From positions 1,302,001 to 1,366,000 of the forward strand of contig JANATF010000008.1 of assembly GCA_029449245.1 (NCBI GenBank): a DNA stretch of 64,000 nt, in the 5' to 3' direction. Shown here piece by piece: positions 23,316 through 35,425 of the stretch. A program made the translations under genes and the position numbers. The stretch is from Mortierella alpina. Its lineage: Eukaryota > Mortierellomycota > Mortierellomycetes > Mortierellales > Mortierellaceae. A model generated the notes under the pieces. The model was not told where the DNA came from and made no database searches. It saw only the letters and a list, made by a program, of their open reading frames with translations. Positions within the stretch are counted from its first letter, which is position 1, and each line of letters begins with the position of its first letter.

Positions 23316-25874
23316 ATGTCTCTGCTTCGAGGGCGCAGGATGCAGGCCGTGGTCCTTCTGCTTGTGCTGCACCTGCTCTTGCTGACAGGCCAACGTTCGA
23401 CTGTGGAGGGTAGTAACTTCTTTGGCGGCACAGTGGCAAAGCTGAACTATGACCGAATCTCGGTCAGAAACAGGCCTAGCGACATTGGCAGTGCAGACCT
23501 CATTGAAGGTGGAACCAGGCTGCAGGCTGGAATCATCACGAGCACCGGTGGCATTCCCAAGGAAGGCATCTCGGTAAGATCTCACTATTCACTCGAATGC
23601 ATTCCCTCAGCTGTTTTTCTCCCCTGAAGCGAGACCTTTTTTTACATATTTCCCTTACTATTTTTCTTGTTTTTTCTTGTTTTTTATTTGGCTGCGCTCA
23701 GGGTATCCTCTTCGACATGGGATATGCGTGCACACCGAACTTTGACAACACGAGCCTACCGATACCCGAGTTCTACGGCCTGCCAAGGATAGCGCTTATC
23801 CGTCGTGGAGGTCCGACCGAGGACAGCGCCTGCTCTTTCCGAACCAAGATGATCAACGCCCAGACCAACCACTCGATCGGAGCTTTGATTTACAACAACC
23901 CGGGCACGACGGCGTTGGATGGTGCGACGGCGGCCGTGGACTCTTCAGGACTGGAGCTCGAGATCCCGGGGATGCTGATCTCGTATGACGACGGCATGAT
24001 GTTACGGACTTTCTTGATCCAGACACAGGACATTGGGAGCGTTGATTTCAACAACCGGGTCCGTGTTAGCATGGGTTTGGAGCGCAAGACGCCTGTGATT
24101 TGGGAGTTTGTGCTGATAGTGGTGGTGGTTCTGTTGGCAGTCTCGTTTGTCGTATCAGGTAAGACAAACAGAGCACAGTGCGAAACGCATACCTCTTTCA
24201 ATGTCTTTTCTGCGGAAGAAATCGCAGATACACCACATGGTATCTCCATGGGTGTAAAAACTCGCCACCCACACACTGGTTGTGCAGGTGTCGATGGTTT
24301 GGATAGCTTTATCGCAATTCTACAGCGGCCACGCTTTAGCGCAATTGCACGCCAACGCCATATTGGCACACCTCAGTTTTCATCGCTGACTAATACGTCC
24401 TTGCTGTGCCTTTTTTTTTTCTTTTTTTTTTCTGCGTAACACCTACTTTTCCTAGTCGTGCTACACTGTCGATTGTACGCATTGCGGCATCGCATCCGCA
24501 TGGATGCCCTGGCGAGAGGAGCAGATGTGTTGCCGAATGGAACTATCCGTATGAGGAAGGTCACCCTGGACAAAACCATCCTCGATGGCCTCCCCGTCAG
24601 GATCTATGGACTGGACAGCGTCGTCGCTCCTATACCCGCATCAACACCGCAGCCTCAGCCTCAGCTACAGCCACAGCCACAACAGCAGCAGGAAGATGAA
24701 AGGCACGACCAGAGCAAGGACGGTACTGGCGCGACACAGGCTACTCTGTCCAGGACCAACTCTCTTAAATCCATCTCTGGAAAATCTATACGCTCCCTTC
24801 GGGCTGTCGCAGCTGCTACTGCTCTGGACTCTACTATTAGCACCTCTACAGCGGTCGTACCGAATGCAACCCATCTGGATGAGGTCACTGCCGACACTTG
24901 CGCCGTCTGTCTGGACGAATTTGAGGAAGGAGAGGAGATCCGGACTCTGCCCTGTCACCACGAATTCCATTGCGAGTGCATTGGTAAGTGCTTCAACCGT
25001 TATTTTACCCCTTTCTTTTTTTTTTTCGTTCTTTCGTTTTGTTTGTATGGCAGTAGGGGTCGGTGAAATTGTAGTAACCAGACCAACGGACTCTTGATAC
25101 TATTGTGCCATAGATCCGTGGCTGACCCGCAAGAGCTCGACATGTCCACTCTGCAAATATGACTGCGTGCCTCGGTCAACGGAGGAGGTGGTGGGTCGAG
25201 ACGAGGAGGCCAATATTGTCACGCCGAATGACCGGCTCATTGAGTTTGTGATGGGTCCTGACTGGGTGGCGGCAAGGACGATGCGTGGACACAATGGGAC
25301 GAGTCTGGTGGATCGAGTGGGGCACGTTTTCGGGGTCCTTAATGATCGTTTGCATGGACGGCCGCCTCGGTTACCGCCACGGGCGACTGTGGAAACGAGC
25401 TCGCTCTATCGGGAGACGGCCCATTCGAACAGGATGGTAACGCTGGATGAGAATGGACAGGTGCCGTTGCAGTTGATTACTGCACGCGGGGTTACCAGTG
25501 CTCCGGCACCGTCGTCGTCGTCGTCTAACTCGGGTGCGAGGACGCCGTCGTTGAGAGCAGCATCTGTTGCCTCGTCGGGGCGGCCTGTCGTGATTTCGGT
25601 CCCGGCGCCGTCTTCAGTGCCGGCGGTGGTGACGGTGGACGAGCCATCAGTCACTGGGAGTGGGGTACCCGAGGTGCCGGTGTCGGAAGCGTCGGATGCG
25701 TCGGTGGTGGTGACAGTGGACAGGCCATCAGTCATTGGGAGTGGGGTACCCGAGGTACCGGTGGCGTCGGATGCGTCGGAAGCGTCGGATGCGTCGGTGG
25801 TGGTGGTGGTGGTGGACATTCCCACTGGTATAGCTGGGAACGAGGGGGAGCATGAGCGCAGCAAGGTACTGTAG
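23316..25874 (+). CDS. PA-TM-RING type E3 ubiquitin ligase
   Basis: Four exons, 23316-23573, 23702-24158, 24456-24983 and 25114-25874, give 667 residues. A hydrophobic signal sequence (AVVLLLVLHLLLLTG) opens the protein. A protease-associated domain follows (about residues 85-210: RIALIRRGG, NAQTNHSIGALIYNN, IPGMLISYDDG). One membrane helix sits at about 216-240 (IWEFVLIVVVVLLAVSFVVS). The cytosolic part carries a RING-H2 finger near residues 386-432: CAVC, CHHEFHCECI, and CPLC. This is the plan of RNF13/Goliath-type ligases, which ubiquitinate membrane or endolysosomal targets. The RING is split by an intron between HCECI and DPWL. The C-terminal tail is Ser/Val/Asp-rich and contains an internal duplication (25629-25802). 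Tail function unknown. Confidence 0.88.
25629..25802 (+). repeat. Internal tandem duplication in the E3 ligase tail
   Basis: Two in-frame copies of about 81-93 bp, starting at 25629 and 25710, each encode VTVDxPSVxGSGVPEVPV followed by SDAS-type residues. They differ by several substitutions and by extra SEASDAS units in the second, so the duplication is not brand new. Confidence 0.8.
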
Positions 25875-26386
25875 ACGCGTGTTTCTATTTTTCAATAGTA
25901 GTATACAAGTAGACAACGAAACTCGCTGGAGAGGGCTCAGGTGTGCATCGGCACAAAGAAAGGGCGCAGTGTGGGTGTGGGTGAGTGGGTCGACGATCTA
26001 CGTGTTCGAGGGAGAGGAGACGAGAAAGACGCCAGACAGTCAGAGAGGCAGACACACGCACCTACGAGCACAAAGGGCGCACAAGCAAATATAGCGCGTG
26101 GATGTGTCGTGTCTGTTGCAAACGACTTTCATTCTCCACCTCTCGATTCCGCTTCTGCTCTTTTCTCCTCTTCCTTTTCATCCCTCGCTCGAATCCCCTT
26201 TTCCCTCTCTTCCTTGTCATCCTTCGTCCTCATCCTCATCCCCATCCTCATCCTCATCCTCATCATCCGCCTCCCGAGTCGCACAGAGCAAACAAAGGCG
26301 ACATCGCTCCTCCATCGCCCCCCTCCTTCCTGTCCCCTCTCGCTCGCTACCACCGTTCATCCTCCTCCATATCCACAGCTGAGCTA
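25875..26386. other. Intergenic, SEC7 upstream region
   Basis: No gene. A CATCCT-type repeat covers about 26227-26267, and the 280 bp before the SEC7 Met are strongly pyrimidine-rich, as in a TATA-less fungal promoter and leader. The open frame continuing upstream from the SEC7 Met through this repeat is low complexity and is taken as untranslated. Confidence 0.5.
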
Positions 26387-29300
26387 ATGTCGAGCCTCGA
26401 ACTCGCGCTGCAGCGACTCTTGGCCGAGGCCCATCCGCGCAAGGAGCGCGACCTGGTCGAGGCTGCCCAGGGCGCAATGGAGCGGCTGCAGGCCTACAAA
26501 CTCGCATCCGCCTCATCCGTGCCCAAGCAGTCCATCGATCCCAGCAGAGCCAGCAGCAACAACACCGCCCACGACACGCCCGCGGCCTCGCTCGACGAGT
26601 CCAGGGCTCCCGCCACTCCCGAGCCCGCGCCCGTCAAAGCCTCGTCCTCCATCGAGCTCGACTCGATCGACGCCGAGGAGTACTGGGTCGTCTTCAAGCT
26701 CGCCTGTGCGCCCTCGGTCTCCAGCAAGGTCAAGGTCCTCGCCTTGGATGGTCTGCACAAGCTGATTGCCCACGGCAAGCTCACCGGCGACTCGCCCTTG
26801 ACCCTGCCTCCCGCCACAAAGACCACGCCCGTGCCGCCATCCGCCGTCAGCCGCGTCAAGTTTGCGACATTCAGCGAGCTCAACGACCTGAGCCACATCG
26901 ACTGCTCCGATCCAACGGACCATCTCGTCCCCAACCTGCCCGGCGCCAACACGGTCGGCCCAGATCACTATCCGTCCCCACCGCGGCTTCTGGATGAGAT
27001 TGTCCACACCATCTGCATGACCTACCGTGGACCAGGAAGTGTAGATGACAATGTCCAACTACAGATCATCAAGGTAACTTTCGGAAACCCATCGTGGGAC
27101 CCAGGATGATCGGGCTGTTGCGAAGCGTGTGGTCGAAAGGCTGGGCTGTTGGGATCCTGTTTCGTTTTGTCAAGATGCGGGCGCTTTTCCTTTTTTTTTT
27201 AAAAAAAACTGACTGACTGACTGAACATGTATGTTGCTCTATGCTCTGCGCGCTTCGTTGCTTAGATCCTGTTGACCCTGGTCACCTCGACAACATGCGA
27301 CGTTCACCATGCCTCGCTCTTAAAGATCATCCAGACCAGCTGCAACATCTTTTGCTGGGCGAAATCACCTATTCTGCAGGCCACCGCCAAAGCCGGACTT
27401 ACCCAGATGGTCAACCTGGTCATTTCAAAGATGGAAACGGACGCCCACGCACTTCGGGATATCGAAAAGACCCTCAAGAAACACGCCATTGTGCTGCAGG
27501 AGCCAGAAGCTGACAAAGACCAGCCTACACCTGGACTCACCCTTGAGGGAGACAACGCGGATGAACCTATTGCCGCAGAGAACACCGCCGCGAATAATAC
27601 AGAGGAAACCGTAGCACAGGCAGCTGCAGATCACTCAGAGTCGCCAGAGACTGATAACGAACAGGATAGCAACGAGCTACGGGATCGGGACCCTAGCGAG
27701 ATTCCACTGCCAGCCTCCCCGGTTCTGGAACGGACACCGTCTTCCACCTCGGTCACAACAGCGGCGGCGCCCATCCCCACATTGCCAAAAGAGCTTTCAC
27801 CTCACGAGGCAGCTTTCGCCACTTGCCGAGTGTCCAGACAGGATGCATACCTCACATTCCGCCTTCTCTGCAAGCTTTCCCTCAGGGCTGACATCACCCC
27901 CAACCATACACAGCAGGAGGAACTTTCTGTGCGTGGTCGCGCCCTCGTGCTGGAACTCATCCTCTCCATGATGAACAACTCGGGCCCAGTCTTCCAGACC
28001 GACAACCTGTTCGTTGGTGCTGTCCGGCAATATCTCTGCGTCTCTCTGTCTCAGAACGGCGTGTCCGCGAACGAGACCCTCTTTGAGTTTTCGCTGTCCC
28101 TGTTCCTGACGGTCCTGCGCTATTACCGCGCCCAGCTAAAGGCCGAGATCGAGGTCCTGTTCAACGAGTTCTACCTGAAATTCCTGGACATGTCCAACGC
28201 CACTTTGAGACAAAAGGAGATGGTTCTGCAGGGACTCCACAAGATCTGCTCCAACCCTCAATCGCTCGTCGACATCTACCTCAACTTTGATTGCGACTTT
28301 TCAATGGCTTCGATCTTTGAGCACATTGTCAACTCTTTGTCCCGCATCGCCCAGGGCCGTGGAAAGGTGAATGCGTCCGCGACGGTTGGAAACATGATGG
28401 GCAAACAGCTGCTGTTGAACGAAAAGGACGCTTGGGCCCTGATTCAGGACCGTCGACTCGCAGTTCAGGGATTGCGGTGCATGGTCTCTGTGCTCGACTC
28501 GCTCGTTGACTGGTCAAAGGATGTGGGGGCTGTTCTCGCCTTGCCAGACGCCATTTCAGCGGCTGTCAACAACGCTACCAATGGACACGTTCGCGAAGTG
28601 TCTACAGACACCACTGCAAACGGCATGCCAGCATCACCACAGATGGAGTCCTCCGGCAACGACAGCGGCTCCGGCTCACCTCTTTCGCCCAGATCCTCCA
28701 ATGCCACCAGTCAGTACAACAAGATGTCACACCCTGTCATCGTCTCCAAAAACCCTCTGCTGGCCATGTCGATGCGCACGCAACAGACTACCAGCTCCAA
28801 CATGTCATCGACCTCTGTCAACACGGTTGGATCTGCAGACTCTCTAGGAGATGATCACCCTGCCGAGTTTGAAGAGATTATGACCCGCAAGCAGCTGTTC
28901 CTGAAGGGCGTCCGACTGTTCAACTCCAAACCCATGAAGGGTGTCGACTTTTTGATCAAGCAAGGTTTTGTTCAGGATGATCTTCATGCTATCGCAGCTT
29001 ACCTGATGACCACCCCAAGCTTGGACAAAGCTGCCATCGGAGAGTACCTCGGTGATGGAGACGAGAAGGCGATTAAAGTGATGCACGCCTTCGTGGACCG
29101 CCTCGACTTTACTGGTGTGGGCTTCGTGGATGCACTCCGCATGTTCCTCCAGACTTTCCGTCTCCCAGGAGAGTCGCAAAAGATTGATCGACTCATGGAG
29201 AAGTTTGCAGACCGCTACTGTGACACCAACTCAAAGGTCTTTGCGAACGCCGATACCGCCTATACCCTTGCATTCTCGGTCATCATGCTCAACACGGATC

Positions 29301-32300
29301 AGCATTCGGACAGTGTTAAGCGCAGGATGGACGTCTCGGACTTTATCAAGAACAACCGCGGCATCAACGACAACAGCAACTTGCCTGACGAGTACCTGGC
29401 CGAGATCTTTCAAAACATTTCCAGCAACGAAATCGTGCTTGAGGAGGAGCAGGCAAGGGAAGCTACCAAGTCAAACTCGGCTACCGTTGGAACGATCAAG
29501 CAGCGCCAGGAGCTTTATGACATGGCCATTTCTCAGATGCAAAAGAACGCCCGTGCGCTCTTGGCAGGAAACGAGGGCAGGGTCAAGAGCACGGCCGCCT
29601 GGAGGAATGCAACTCACGCGGAGCATGTAAAGCCCATGTTTGCCGTGGCCTGCTGGCCAGCCATGGCAACGCTCAGTCTTGCCTTTGAGGAGGCCATTGA
29701 CCCAAGCGTCTTTGCTTCAAAATCCGAGCCCAAGACGCGCGAGTTTGCCGCCATCAATGCCGAGGCAATCGAACTTTGTCTCCGAGGAATCACGAACGCC
29801 ATTCGTATTGCTAGCATTTTTCACATGGAAGTTGAACGTGATGCGTTCATCTCGTCTCTCGCCAAGCTCACTGGCATGAACCACGTTAGCGAGATGCAGC
29901 CCAAGAATCTGCTGGCGATCCGCACGTTGTTGAAGGTGGCCAACACAATGGGTGAATATCTGGAAGGCAATTGGAACCTGGTGTTGAAAACCATTAGCGC
30001 CATGGAACAGCTGCAATTAATTCCACGTGGAGGACGAGTATCCACGGAGGGATTCAACGGAGTCGATTATCAGCACACCAACTCTGGCAATATTGCAGGA
30101 AGCACGAGTACGCCACAAACCCCTCAGGCTTCGTCGAGACGCAAGGCCTCGCTCTCGGCCATGATGAATGAGTTCCAATCCCAGGACACCATTATCGCGA
30201 TCGACAAGATCTTCGCCAACAGCACATCATTGAGCGGAGATGCCATTGTTCACCTCTTCAAGTCCATCTGCGCCGTTTCCTTGGATGAAGTCGAGGGCTC
30301 GCGCAATGCACCGAGGATGTACATGCTTCAGCGTATCGTGGAGATTGGTAAGTGAGCATGCACCATGTGATATGGTATGAATGAAGGGTTGTTTGCGCAC
30401 ACTCAAGTAGTTAGTATTAACGTTCACTCTTTATCTTTTGCCACCACTAGCTGACTACAACATGGTGCGTATTCGTTTCGAGTGGACCCAGATTTGGCGA
30501 ATTCTTCAGTCGTACTTCAACGCTGTTGGCTGCAGCTCCAATGCCAACGTGTCGACGTTCGCGATCGATTCATTGCGTCAATTGGCCATGAAGTTTTTGG
30601 CGCGGGACGAACTTGCACACTTCAACACGCAGAACGAATTGCTACGCCCCTTTGAACACATTTACAAAAACAACCCGTCAGGAGCGATCCACGACTTGAT
30701 CATTCAGAGTTTGCGTCAGATGATTACGGCGCGGGCGAGCAACATCCGCTCCGGCTGGAAACCCATGTTTGGAGTCTTTGGCAGGACTGCCACCCACGGT
30801 AATGGCGCGTTGGTCGAGCATGCATTCGGCATTGTGCAAATGATTTACGAGAACAGCTTCGAGGTGATCGAGACGAGCTTTGTAGATTATGTCAACTGCT
30901 TGGTCGAATTCTGCTTCAACTATGACGAGGAGGTGGTCAACGGCGCCATGGCCTTGCTTAAGAAGTGTGCCCGCGGACTATGGCTGGAGGCCAGGGCCGC
31001 TGCTGCCGCAAAGGAGGAAGGACAACAGGAGGTGCATCAGGAGAAGCATTTGATTCTTGAGGATGGCAAGGCCAAGGAGACCGCCGTCGTGGAGGAGGAT
31101 GATGAAGATATGTTCTTCTTGAAGTGGTTCCCTATTGTCTATGGTCTCTCACGTGTAGTGATCGACTCGGAGTTGCCTAACGTGCGCTCAAAGGCCTTGG
31201 TCAGTCTTTTCGAGATTCTGAATGGTTCTGGTGAGATCTTTGAGTCGCAGTACTGGTCCAAGATCTACCGCGTGGTGCTGATGCCCATCTTTGAGGACTT
31301 GAAGGATCCGGACTACAAGCGGCGCGATCTGACCTCGACCATTTGGATCCAGGCCCTCCGACTCATGATCAACCTGTACTCTCGCCAGTACCACCAGGTG
31401 TTCTATGCACAGACGGACTTTTTGAAGGGTCTCCTGGAGCTCATCACCCTGCTGGTCAGCAAGAAGAGCGAGCCCTTGGGACAGATGGGCATCATTTGCC
31501 TCAGCCAACTGGTCACCAAGAACGGGACCATGTTTGACGAGGAGCGCTGGGAGCTGATCACAGGAACTCTGGAGAGTATCTTTGAGATGACGACCCCCCA
31601 TGAGGTCATGGTCGTGGACACTGGAGCCCACACCTCGGTCCCTACATCGGAGAACAGCAGCAACGCCGCCACAGATGGCTCGGCAGCAACACCAGCTACA
31701 CCTACGACAGTTGGACCCAAATTTGATTTCCAGGAAACAGTGACCAAGTGCGCTATCCATCTTGTCGCCATTACGTTTGTCAAAGACATGGCTTTAGTGG
31801 ACTTGTCCCTGTGGCCCTCGTCTTCATCGCCGTACACAGCCCACCATGTCTCTGCGCCCTCGAACCCGCCACAGAATCAGTCCCAGGGGCAGGCAGATCG
31901 GGAATCGCTTGCAGGATCGCGCTCATCCTCGTTTTCTGCCCAGACTGGAACAGAGCAGCAGCTCGGAGCACTTCAAGGACCGGCGATCAAGCCGCGATTC
32001 TTGCACAACATGCCAACAGGTCTTCGCCATCGCTGGCTTGAGTGCCTGCGCAAGTCGTATCGCTTTGTGCGCGCGTTCAACGACAACTATGAGCTCCGAC
32101 ACTACCTCTATAAGTCTGGACAGATCCAACAGATGCCCAACATGTTCAAGCAGGAGAATCTGGCCCTGACGACGTATGTTTCTGTGCTCTTTGACTTTTA
32201 CCGGCAGTTTGGAGATGGCGAGGGATACGATGCAGAAGACGAGATTCAAGCGGTGCTAGAGCCCTTGGTGCAAGAGTCCAAGTTGATTGTGGCACGGTAC

Positions 32301-32711
32301 CTGGGTATGCTCAGCGAGCCCAGCAAGTACCCCAAGGATGTGATTGTGAACCAGTCGCAGCTGACGATCATGGTGTTACGGGAGCTCCAGAGGACGCCGA
32401 TCTGGTGGCCCAATGCAGCGACGACATCTGGAGTGGTGGACGGAGTGCGGTCGCCCTTGTCGTCGTCACCTTCATCCAAGCGGTCATCACCGGCGGTGTC
32501 GCCTTCTCCTGCAGGACATATGAACGGCGGCGGCGTGCGGCAACAACAGGCCAGCATAGAGTCGGACAAGAGAAAGTACCAAGGGCTGCGCAAGGAGCTG
32601 CCAGATTACTTTCGACTGGCCATCCGGCTGGTGGGTGTGGAGCGGACAGATGTCCGCGTGGCTCTGCAGGAGTTTATGGGTCGTGTCGGAGAGCTGCTGG
32701 TGCTGGAGTAA
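26387..32711 (+). CDS. SEC7: Large Arf guanine-nucleotide exchange factor SEC7/BIG
   Basis: Three exons, 26387-27073, 27266-30347 and 30451-32711, give 2009 residues, the usual size of Sec7/BIG proteins. The N-terminal DCB region is split by intron 1 (DEIVHTICMTYRGPG, then LVTSTTCDVHHASLLKIIQT). The HUS domain lies at about 422-590, and the catalytic Sec7 domain at about 768-955. The glutamic finger is in FRLPGESQKIDRLMEKFA, with Glu865. HDS repeats follow to the C-terminus. The protein loads GTP on Arf at the trans-Golgi to start vesicle coat assembly. At the four positions that set brefeldin A sensitivity the residues are Phe, Ser, Asp and Met (within LAFSVIMLNTDQHS and RRMDVSDF), where classic sensitive proteins have Tyr, Ser, Asp, Met. 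A Ser/Asn-rich insert before the Sec7 domain and a Ser/Pro stretch near the end look disordered. Confidence 0.95.
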
Positions 32712-32904
32712 ACAACATATGCAGTAGTAGTATCGTCTTTACCAATACAAAAAAACCAAAGGTCCCTTTTTTTCGTCCATGGCCTTTTTTTTTTTTTGCT
32801 AAGTGTCGACCGATGATGAAAAAGCAGCCCTTAACGGAAACTGTTCACTGGTACTGGAATGCAAAAATCGACAACACTTTCAACCAATAGAAATTGGCCT
32901 GTTC

Positions 32905-32977
32905 GGGGATCTAGCTCAAATGGTAGAGCGCTCGCTTAGCATGCGAGAGGCACTGGGATCGATGCCCAGGTTCTCCA
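32905..32977 (+). tRNA. tRNA-Ala(AGC), intronless
   Basis: A 73-nt cloverleaf. The acceptor stem GGGGATC pairs with GTTCTCC and includes the G3-U70 pair that identifies alanine tRNAs; position 6-67 is a T-T mismatch. The D arm is GCTC/GAGC, the anticodon stem CTCGC/GCGAG with loop TTAGCAT (anticodon AGC), the variable loop 5 nt, and the T arm CTGGG/CCCAG with loop ATCGATG. The discriminator is A73 and CCA is not encoded. It sits 193 bp after the SEC7 stop. Confidence 0.95.
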
Positions 32978-32980
32978 ATC

Positions 32981-32991
32981 TTTTGTTTTTT
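32981..32991 (+). terminator. RNA polymerase III terminator of tRNA-Ala
   Basis: TTTT followed by G and then six T begins three bases after the discriminator base, as expected for pol III termination. Confidence 0.75.
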
Positions 32992-33218
32992 CGGATTGAA
33001 TGTCTACTCGGCTAGCCTGGGCCGTGGGCTCTCAATTTTTTTTGGACATTTCAGCGCACAAAAGCCATGTAAAGTCGTTTGTCTTCTTTCACTTGCGCTC
33101 TATAAAAAATGTATTCAGATCAGTTGCGGCAGTCTGTAGAGCAATTTGTGGTTTGGCAAAGGAGAGAGATAGCCCAACGCGTGCAAATACGCGTACATTC
33201 ATATCAAAAGAAAGCATG

Positions 33219-34970
33219 CTAGTTTAGACCGATTGGACTCCATATCCGTATTTTACCATTGAACCACGCTTCTGGTCGTCGCTTCTCTGAAAGCCATCGC
33301 CAGCGCATGGCATGGTACAGAAAACATTTCTGATTGTCTTCAAGCCTGATCTCCTTCAGCACAGGCCAATGGTCGTGCATAAACTCCATCTCCGCTAGAC
33401 CTATCCTTGACCAATGGTGTGAATACAATGTGATCGATTTAAGGCTCTTCAGACCTGCCATCTCGCTCAGCCAACCTTTGGAAAGTGTCAAGTCCCAGGA
33501 GTAATGGTGTGTTTGTTTTCTCCTGTCGGAACCTTTGACGTCCAGCACCAGTACCTCGAGCTGGTGCAGCCGTCCGATCTGTGTATAGATGCGTTTCGCA
33601 GCCTGCAGTTGATCAGGAGACAGTGGATCCTCGCCGTTCAAGTCTCGATTCACTCTCAGGCGAAGCTCTCTTAACCCCATACAGACCCAATCACTTCTGG
33701 ACACATCTGTAAAGTCCATGCCAGGCGGCCTCACTCTATCGCGGTAACCCACCCAGAACCGCTTCAGCTGCTTGCATCGAGAGAGAACAGCTTGCTGGTC
33801 GTAACTCGATATCCAGTGACACTCCGTGAGCTCCAAATTCTCCAGCGTTGTATAATGGTGCGAGCTCAATACTGAGAGAATCAGCCGTGATTCGTAGAAA
33901 GAAGACATCTCCTGGACGTTATAGATCTCTCTCTGGTCGCTAAAGAAGTTCGAGGCAAAGCTTTGGAGTCCTGAACATCCTTGGAGGAAGGCGCGTATGA
34001 ATCGACCGTCTTGCCAGTGCTCCAAACTCGGACAGACGACATGTCTTAGATGAGAGCAGTGCTCTCGGACCGTCTGTTCAACGTCTTGTGTGGAGGTGTC
34101 CTCCTCCGAGAACCAAGGGATCGTGCAAGACTCGAGGTCATCTAATAGACCTGATCTTAGGAGCGGAAGTGGAAGAGGGTTCCTGCCGCCTTCGCGACAA
34201 GTGGGGAGACGCACGGACTTGATCTTACTGAAGGTAGGCTGTTCAGAGAATCGAGCCATCGCCGCCGCTTGGATCACTGACTTTAGATGAGAGGTATCTG
34301 TGTCATGGTCATCATGTTGCCAAACCATGTCGAAATCGAGAAACAGCTCTGTCAGCTCTGGAAGGGGTAGGCAGGCTTGAAGAAGGAGCGGTATCGTGGG
34401 ACTTCCGATAAGCAGTTCTTGGGGGCCGAAAAAACACATTCGAGTCGACTCTAGTGTGAGATGCCGTAGGCATCTTAGGTTTGAGATGGCAGCGAATACG
34501 AATGCTGTGCCGCCCTTGGTCAAAACCACGAATGGCAGAGTGAGATAGGTCAGATGAAGGTTGTATTGGAGTAGCTTGACGATAGGCGAGGGGTTGAGGC
34601 GAAGGGAGCGGGATTCTTCAAGCTTGAGTCGCCTGAGGTTGGTGCAAAGTGTGGACGCAACTCTGGCGGAAATACCAGGCTTGAGCCGATAGGTGAGTTG
34701 TGAAAGTACCCCGTATGCATGCCACTCAAGCTCCACGGATCGGATGCGAGGTAGGTTCCTGATCAGAGCATTCGTTGCTTTTGGAGGAAGCTTGATACCA
34801 TCATTCAATCTGGGACGGAAGTGTCTCCAGAGAAGGAGCTCGGCGTGCTGATGCCACTCTCTGCAGACGCGGAAACATCGGGGTAGGTCGCTTCTAGGCA
34901 CGAATGCAAACACAGCGTGGGCCAGTTCAGGGGTTGCAAAGACCGTGTGTGCTGCGCTTTTGGGAACCAT
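33219..34970 (-). CDS. F-box/LRR-like protein, tandem copy 1
   Basis: A single exon of 583 residues. The N-terminus reads as an F-box (FATPELAHAVFAFVPRSDL, then VCREWHQHAELLLWRHF). The rest is an irregular leucine-rich array with pieces such as NLRCLRHLTLEST and LPELTELFLDFDMVW. F-box proteins link targets to the SCF ubiquitin ligase through Skp1; the LRR part usually binds the target. The frame is open 84 codons further upstream, but the Met at 34970 matches the start of copy 3 (MxxKSAxHTVFATPELA), so it is preferred. It is about 150 bp closer to the tRNA than to copy 2 and is convergent with SEC7. Confidence 0.82.
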   Translation of the reverse strand: MVPKSAAHTVFATPELAHAVFAFVPRSDLPRCFRVCREWHQHAELLLWRHFRPRLNDGIKLPPKATNALIRNLPRIRSVELEWHAYGVLSQLTYRLKPGISARVASTLCTNLRRLKLEESRSLRLNPSPIVKLLQYNLHLTYLTLPFVVLTKGGTAFVFAAISNLRCLRHLTLESTRMCFFGPQELLIGSPTIPLLLQACLPLPELTELFLDFDMVWQHDDHDTDTSHLKSVIQAAAMARFSEQPTFSKIKSVRLPTCREGGRNPLPLPLLRSGLLDDLESCTIPWFSEEDTSTQDVEQTVREHCSHLRHVVCPSLEHWQDGRFIRAFLQGCSGLQSFASNFFSDQREIYNVQEMSSFYESRLILSVLSSHHYTTLENLELTECHWISSYDQQAVLSRCKQLKRFWVGYRDRVRPPGMDFTDVSRSDWVCMGLRELRLRVNRDLNGEDPLSPDQLQAAKRIYTQIGRLHQLEVLVLDVKGSDRRKQTHHYSWDLTLSKGWLSEMAGLKSLKSITLYSHHWSRIGLAEMEFMHDHWPVLKEIRLEDNQKCFLYHAMRWRWLSEKRRPEAWFNGKIRIWSPIGLN

Positions 34971-35425
34971 GTGTGAAAGCAGAGTTGGAGACTGCAGGAA
35001 CTGAGGATTGAGGATCAAATGATGAAGGAGACACAATGAAGGATGTAGGACTTTTCGCCGGGATGCTGTTGGAGGGTAAGATGTTGGTGCTTGGTTTTTT
35101 TTCTCCATCAGCTGCAGGTGCATGAAGTACGAGTTAACATTAATCACACCTGTTCCATTGTATGTCGTCAATGCAACACAGAAAGCCACGGCCAAGACCT
35201 TGCTCTTGTCGTGAATGTTCAAACCGAAGAAGATTCCACGAGACTGAGAAAATCAGCGGTTTAAGAAGCAGCAACTGTGCCACATGTATTCTATAGAGCC
35301 CTGAACCGTTCGCATGTGCCCGTTTCATTTCGCGGCACCTATGAACATACGCCGTCTCCTCATCTCGGTCCTTGTATGCTTAGGCAATGCCTCTACGCTT
35401 CTATAATACTAGACGCCTGTTTGAA
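34971..35425. other. Spacer between F-box copies 1 and 2
   Basis: 455 bp without a gene. The sequence next to copy 1 (CTGCTTTCACACATG on the coding strand) is shared with copy 3, so the duplicated unit included leader sequence. No other element is evident. Confidence 0.5.
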
